From Nitrospira sp. (lineage in GTDB: Bacteria; Nitrospirota; Nitrospiria; Nitrospirales; Nitrospiraceae), in NCBI GenBank assembly GCA_022226935.1, contig CP092081.1, forward strand, positions 192,902-256,901: 64,000 bases of DNA. Reading direction: 5' to 3'. Under the pieces are notes generated by a model that was given only the letters and a program-made list of their open reading frames with translations, did no database searches and was not told the origin of the DNA. The translations under genes were made by a program, and so were the position numbers. Below, in pieces: positions 60,523 through 64,000 of the stretch. Each line of letters opens with the position of its first letter. Positions within the stretch are counted from its first letter, which is position 1.

Positions 60523-61998
60523 TTAACGTTTGGCGTTTCCGAGTTGGGAAGCGAGCCCCGCGATTTCTCCCAGCTTTCGCGCCAGATCTTCAAATCGTCG
60601 CGTAGACTGTTCGGCCGTCGACTCGGCATCGGCCACCCGTTTCGTCAGTTGTATGGAGTGGTCCCGCTCGGCACTCAATTCCTGCTCCATGTCCTCCACT
60701 CGTGCCGCCTTTTCTTCCATCTGCTTGTATTGCGCAAGAAGAGCGGCCGCAGCCTCTCGCTCAGCGGTGAGTGCCCCTTCGAGTTCAGCAACCTGAGCGC
60801 GAGCTTTCTCGCCCGCCTCTTCCAATACCGGCACCATGGCCGCACTCTTTTCCAAATGCGCCCGTTCGTTCCGCAGAGCCATCGTCTCTTCCCGCTCGCT
60901 CGCCAGCACCCGTTCGAGCTCCCGCATGCGGTCTTCGACATGCTCCAGGCCGGTAATCTGGTTGACCAGTTGATTGGCCGCTTCACGCTCGGCTTCGAGA
61001 TGGGCTTCCAATTCCACGATACGCGCCCCCAGACGAACGCCCTCCGCAGCTTGCTGCGCCAGCTGTTCGGCACGGTGCCGCTCTTCAATCAAGGCCGCCT
61101 CGACCTCGCTCAGCCGATGCGCCTGCCTGGCCAGGTCTTCCAACTGTTGGGTCATCGAATCCCGGTGGGCTCGCTCTTCTGCCAGGTCATGTTCAAGCGC
61201 CTGCATTCGGGAGGATAGGTCCGCCATCTGTTCACGTTGTTCCGATACCATCAGTTGATGCTGCTCCCGCTCCTCTTCACTGTGCCGACGCTCAGCTCCC
61301 AGCTGCGATTCCAGTTCGACAATCCTGGCATCCCGCTCGGCCAGCATCGACTGGTGCCGGTCATCAGCCTGCATCACAAGGCTTGGCTGAACAGCCTGAA
61401 GGGTTGGAATGCTCTCCGGCTGACCTTCATGCCTTCCTACCGGTACGGCCGGTGCCTCGTCCAGAACAATTGCCATCGGTTCAGCCGGTTGTTGCCCCTC
61501 ACGCTGGACCACCAAGATTGGCGGGAGCTCTTCCTGTACCGATGAGACGGGCGCTGGCGCGGCCTCGGCCATGACCGGGGGCTCAGCAATCGGAATATGA
61601 ATCGGTTCAGCAACCGGCGCTGGTTTGTGGGGACGCTTGGTGAGCAAATCCAGCACACGATCCTTTAGGGAGGATCCCTGAAAGGGCTTCTTCAGCACGC
61701 CGTCGGCCTTGCAGGACTCCGCCTGTCTGGATACTTCGTCGTTGACAATACCGCTGATGAGCAGCACGGGAAGATCGGCCAGATTGGCTTGCCCGCGAAT
61801 GAATGCGCAGACTTCGTAGCCGCTCTTGTCGGGCATGATGACGTCGGAGACGATCAGATCAGGACGATCCTTTGCCAACATCGCCAGGGCTTCCGATCCG
61901 TTGGCCGCCAGCGTGACGCCCATTCCGGCCTCAGTCAACAGTCGTTCGGCCACCTTGCGAACCGCAATGCTGTCGTCAGCAATCAAAATCTTTGGCAT
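60523..61998 (-). CDS. Response regulator with a long coiled-coil C terminus
   Basis: 491 residues. Residues 1-120 are a receiver domain: ILIADDSIAVRKVAERLL, acceptor Asp in LIVSDVIMPDKSGYEV and Lys in GVLKKPFQGSSL. A Pro/Ala-rich linker follows (about 125-205), and from about 210 to 490 a long coiled coil rich in Glu, Arg and Ala (RDARIVELESQLGAERRHSE, SAMVPVLEEAGEKARAQ-like heptads). No output DNA-binding domain. It probably works as a phosphorylation-controlled scaffold. It begins 28 bases after the CheW stop. Confidence 0.88.
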   Translation of the reverse strand: MPKILIADDSIAVRKVAERLLTEAGMGVTLAANGSEALAMLAKDRPDLIVSDVIMPDKSGYEVCAFIRGQANLADLPVLLISGIVNDEVSRQAESCKADGVLKKPFQGSSLKDRVLDLLTKRPHKPAPVAEPIHIPIAEPPVMAEAAPAPVSSVQEELPPILVVQREGQQPAEPMAIVLDEAPAVPVGRHEGQPESIPTLQAVQPSLVMQADDRHQSMLAERDARIVELESQLGAERRHSEEEREQHQLMVSEQREQMADLSSRMQALEHDLAEERAHRDSMTQQLEDLARQAHRLSEVEAALIEERHRAEQLAQQAAEGVRLGARIVELEAHLEAEREAANQLVNQITGLEHVEDRMRELERVLASEREETMALRNERAHLEKSAAMVPVLEEAGEKARAQVAELEGALTAEREAAAALLAQYKQMEEKAARVEDMEQELSAERDHSIQLTKRVADAESTAEQSTRRFEDLARKLGEIAGLASQLGNAKR

Positions 61999-62026
61999 GT
62001 CATTCCCCTACGCGATGTCGGAGGCA

Positions 62027-62503
62027 TCAAGCAAGGCGCTGTGATGCGACCCCTAAAGTTGCCAGGTTGATGAGAGGCAGTTGTTCGTCGCCTGCGACAC
62101 AGGATCCGGCGATGTCCGGATCGAGGCCGTTTTGATACTGCACCTCTGAGCGCGGCACCACATGCAGCGATGGCACTTGAGCATCGATACAAATGGCAAG
62201 AGGACCGTCGACATGTTTGACGATCAGGCACAGCGACTCCTCTTCGCCCACCGTGCGGTTGAATTTTGCCGCAAGATCGAAGACCGGAAGGCACGACTCC
62301 TCATGGCGAACCAGCGAGGTGACAAACGGCGTGTCACTGGGAACCGCCGTGGTGCCGGGCCATGGCAGGACACCACCGATTTCCTCGGTCCTGGCGGCTA
62401 GCCGTTTCCCGGCGACTGAAAACACCACCATATTCTGGACTCGTGCGTGCGTCGCACCCGACGCCGTACTGTGTGACTGCCTGCGTAATTGACTACGTAG
62501 CAT
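62027..62503 (-). CDS. CheW-like adaptor, first copy
   Basis: 158 residues. The CheW fold is seen as MVVFSVAGKRLAARTEEIGG (strand and loop), TSLVRHEESCLPVFDLAAKF and the C-terminal GSCVAGDEQLPLINLATL. CheW links receptors to a CheA-type kinase. The N-terminal 25 residues are basic and Ser-rich. It starts 15 bases after the second adaptor gene. No receptor (MCP) gene is in the window. Confidence 0.88.
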   Translation of the reverse strand: MLRSQLRRQSHSTASGATHARVQNMVVFSVAGKRLAARTEEIGGVLPWPGTTAVPSDTPFVTSLVRHEESCLPVFDLAAKFNRTVGEEESLCLIVKHVDGPLAICIDAQVPSLHVVPRSEVQYQNGLDPDIAGSCVAGDEQLPLINLATLGVASQRLA

Positions 62504-62518
62504 GCTGACCCTCGATGC

Positions 62519-63091
62519 TTAGCTCACAGGGCTCGTGGACATCGACACCGTCTCATCGACAGTCGCCACCGGCACATGCAGCCGGGAGTCACTCTCTCCA
62601 GGCTTGCGTTCCGCAAATCGGATCGCAAACATCTCCAATGCGTGCGGTCTGAGCGGAAGCTCGAGCACCCAAAAAGGATTGGCGATCAGCGCGACGGAGG
62701 AGGTGTCGACGAAAAATCCCAACAATCGCTCCCGTTCCTTGCCCCGGAACTGAGGGGGTAACGGATGAATCAGCGCGCGCTCGACGTCCAGCAGCCCGAG
62801 CACCTTGTCGACCGCAAATGACCGCGACCGTTCTTCATTGCCGTACAGAATCAGTCTGGTATCGGGTGAAGATCCTTTGGAAACGATCTTGAGTCGAACG
62901 GACAGATCGGTTCGTTCGTAATCCATACCGGCCCACGTGACGAGCCCGTCAGAGCCGGCCGAGGCGGGCATCACGATGCCGTGAACCCATTGCGCGGGAA
63001 AAGCTATGGAGGAGCCACCGATCAACGCGACAAGAAATCTGACCGCTTGGCCGCTCGATAGGGTGACTGCCCGTTGTCCGCGAAGACCCAT
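62519..63091 (-). CDS. CheW-like adaptor, second copy (divergent)
   Basis: 190 residues. Weak CheW pattern: RFLVALIGGSSIAFPAQWVH at the start, RSFAVDKVLGLLDVERALIH, then VALIANPFWVLELPL near residue 140. An insert of about 30 residues (TDLSVRLKIVSKGSSPDTRL) and a longer end set it apart. Its start is 47 bases after the CheA-type stop. Probably an accessory adaptor of the same complex; certainty is lower than for the other copy. Confidence 0.7.
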   Translation of the reverse strand: MGLRGQRAVTLSSGQAVRFLVALIGGSSIAFPAQWVHGIVMPASAGSDGLVTWAGMDYERTDLSVRLKIVSKGSSPDTRLILYGNEERSRSFAVDKVLGLLDVERALIHPLPPQFRGKERERLLGFFVDTSSVALIANPFWVLELPLRPHALEMFAIRFAERKPGESDSRLHVPVATVDETVSMSTSPVS

Positions 63092-63138
63092 ATGTGTCCT
63101 TCATTCTGCCAGGAACAGCAGGAGTCGGCAAAACCTTG

Positions 63139-64000
63139 TTATTTTTCGGCCCGCGCCTCGACACCGGTCCATTTGCGCACTTCTTGAATCAATGCCCGTT
63201 CTTCGACCGGTTTAGCAATGTAACCCGATGCGCCGACACTGACCGCCATCTGGCGATGCTTCTCGCCCGCCCGTGTCGTCATCACGAGAATCGGAATCGC
63301 CTGAGTTTGAGGTCTCGCCCGAAGGGCTTGGATGACTTCGTAGCCGTTCAACTTGGGCATTTCGAGATCGGTGATAATCAGTTGGTAGGCTTGCACCATC
63401 GCTTTGCGGCATCCCTCTTCGCCGTCCGTCGCCGTTTCGACGGTATACCCCGCGGCTTCGAGCATGCGGCCTACGAACTTTCTGATGCTGAGGGAATCGT
63501 CTATCAACAGGAGCGGTAGCGGCGAGGGGGCATCCGGCCGCACGTCGCTGTGTCCCGTCGCGTCTTCAATCAACGACGCCGCCGGAGCCTGCGCGATCGA
63601 CATGGGTTCATGGTACTCGCGCGCGGTCAGGCGGCTGACATCCAACACCAGCACTACACGTCCCTCGGGATCGATCGTGGCGCCACCGAACACGGAGCGT
63701 TCATACGGTTTCAGTCCACCCAGCGACTTGATGACGATTTCCTGCCGGCCCAGCAATTCGTCCACTGCACAACCGAGCGCGCCGGTCGACGTGCGCACGA
63801 TCACCACGGGAGACACTCCGTCTGTTATCCCCGCCTCGCGTCGAATGAGGCTGCCGAGCGGATAGACCTCGATGGCCTCGTCGCCAATTTGGGCTACCTG
63901 CCGATCACCCATCTGTTGCAGCGTTGACGCCGTCGACATGGTCACTTCGCGCACACTCGGCAGAGGAATCGCATAGCGTTCCTTTCCGACCCGCACGAGC
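63139..64000 (-). CDS. CheA-type hybrid histidine kinase, C-terminal part (cut by the right edge)
   Basis: The frame is open through the right edge, so the kinase core and Hpt domains lie outside. Visible: the CheW-like regulatory domain (YAIPLPSVREVTMS through GQEIVIKSLGGL-like RQEIVIKSLGGLKPYER) and, after a linker, a receiver (LLLIDDSLSIRKFVGRMLEA, acceptor Asp in LIITDLEMPKLNGYEV, Lys in GYIAKPVEE). This layout matches ChpA/PilL or FrzE-like hybrids. It is the most upstream visible gene of the unit, so the promoter is outside. Confidence 0.9.
   Translation of the reverse strand, partial: LVRVGKERYAIPLPSVREVTMSTASTLQQMGDRQVAQIGDEAIEVYPLGSLIRREAGITDGVSPVVIVRTSTGALGCAVDELLGRQEIVIKSLGGLKPYERSVFGGATIDPEGRVVLVLDVSRLTAREYHEPMSIAQAPAASLIEDATGHSDVRPDAPSPLPLLLIDDSLSIRKFVGRMLEAAGYTVETATDGEEGCRKAMVQAYQLIITDLEMPKLNGYEVIQALRARPQTQAIPILVMTTRAGEKHRQMAVSVGASGYIAKPVEERALIQEVRKWTGVEARAEK

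Overview
The window is a GC-rich chromosomal segment from a Gram-negative, respiring bacterium. Envelope genes (lptF, lptG, lpxD, an AsmA-type protein), the style of the gene families, and two repeat families at gene borders (GTGAAACGT-type clusters and a CTAGCAGGATG element) all recall Nitrospira (Nitrospirota). That assignment rests on memory of such genomes, not on a search. No rRNA, tRNA or CRISPR array was found.

Layout. 1-7.4 kb, minus strand: rtcB (cut by the left edge) with its partner archease, an SdhB-type iron-sulfur subunit, an M24 peptidase and a large AsmA-type protein. 7.5-13.4 kb: an MFS transporter whose 3' end is repeated about 0.9 kb downstream around a small MazF-type toxin-antitoxin module, then a ComEC-like hydrolase, a cyclophilin, a small lipoprotein and about 1 kb of repeats holding a broken vapC fragment. 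13.4-22 kb, minus strand: a Memo-like protein with an altered metal site, then seven genes that look like one membrane machine built around a MutL-type ASKHA ATPase. I regard this as the best candidate for an undescribed system. 22.4-25.1 kb: hflX and an unusual signal peptidase I.

25.4-37.2 kb is accessory or defence-like: a type I restriction-modification operon (hsdM with a one-base frameshift, hsdS, an unknown gene, hsdR), two copies of a secreted Asn-Pro repeat protein flanking a brnTA module, a higBA-like module and a hydrolase plus partner of unknown role. 37.5-48.5 kb: a trypsin-fold protease with six repeats, a periplasmic beta-propeller, a dicarboxylate symporter, a WYL regulator, a beta-grasp protein, a diheme cytochrome translationally coupled to a FAD/Fe-S/CCG oxidoreductase, and a 2-hydroxyacid dehydrogenase. 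The last three could together handle 2-hydroxyacids such as glycolate or lactate.

48.5-57 kb: a TPR protein, cspA, lptF-lptG, and fabF-acp-lpxD, which join LPS export to acyl supply for lipid A. 57.2-64 kb, minus strand: a chemotaxis-like operon, in transcription order a CheA-type hybrid (cut by the right edge), two CheW-like proteins, a receiver with a coiled coil, an Hpt-like protein without the phospho-histidine and an HD-GYP protein with an altered active site. It looks like a Pil-Chp-style surface or motility signalling unit with several catalytically degenerate parts.
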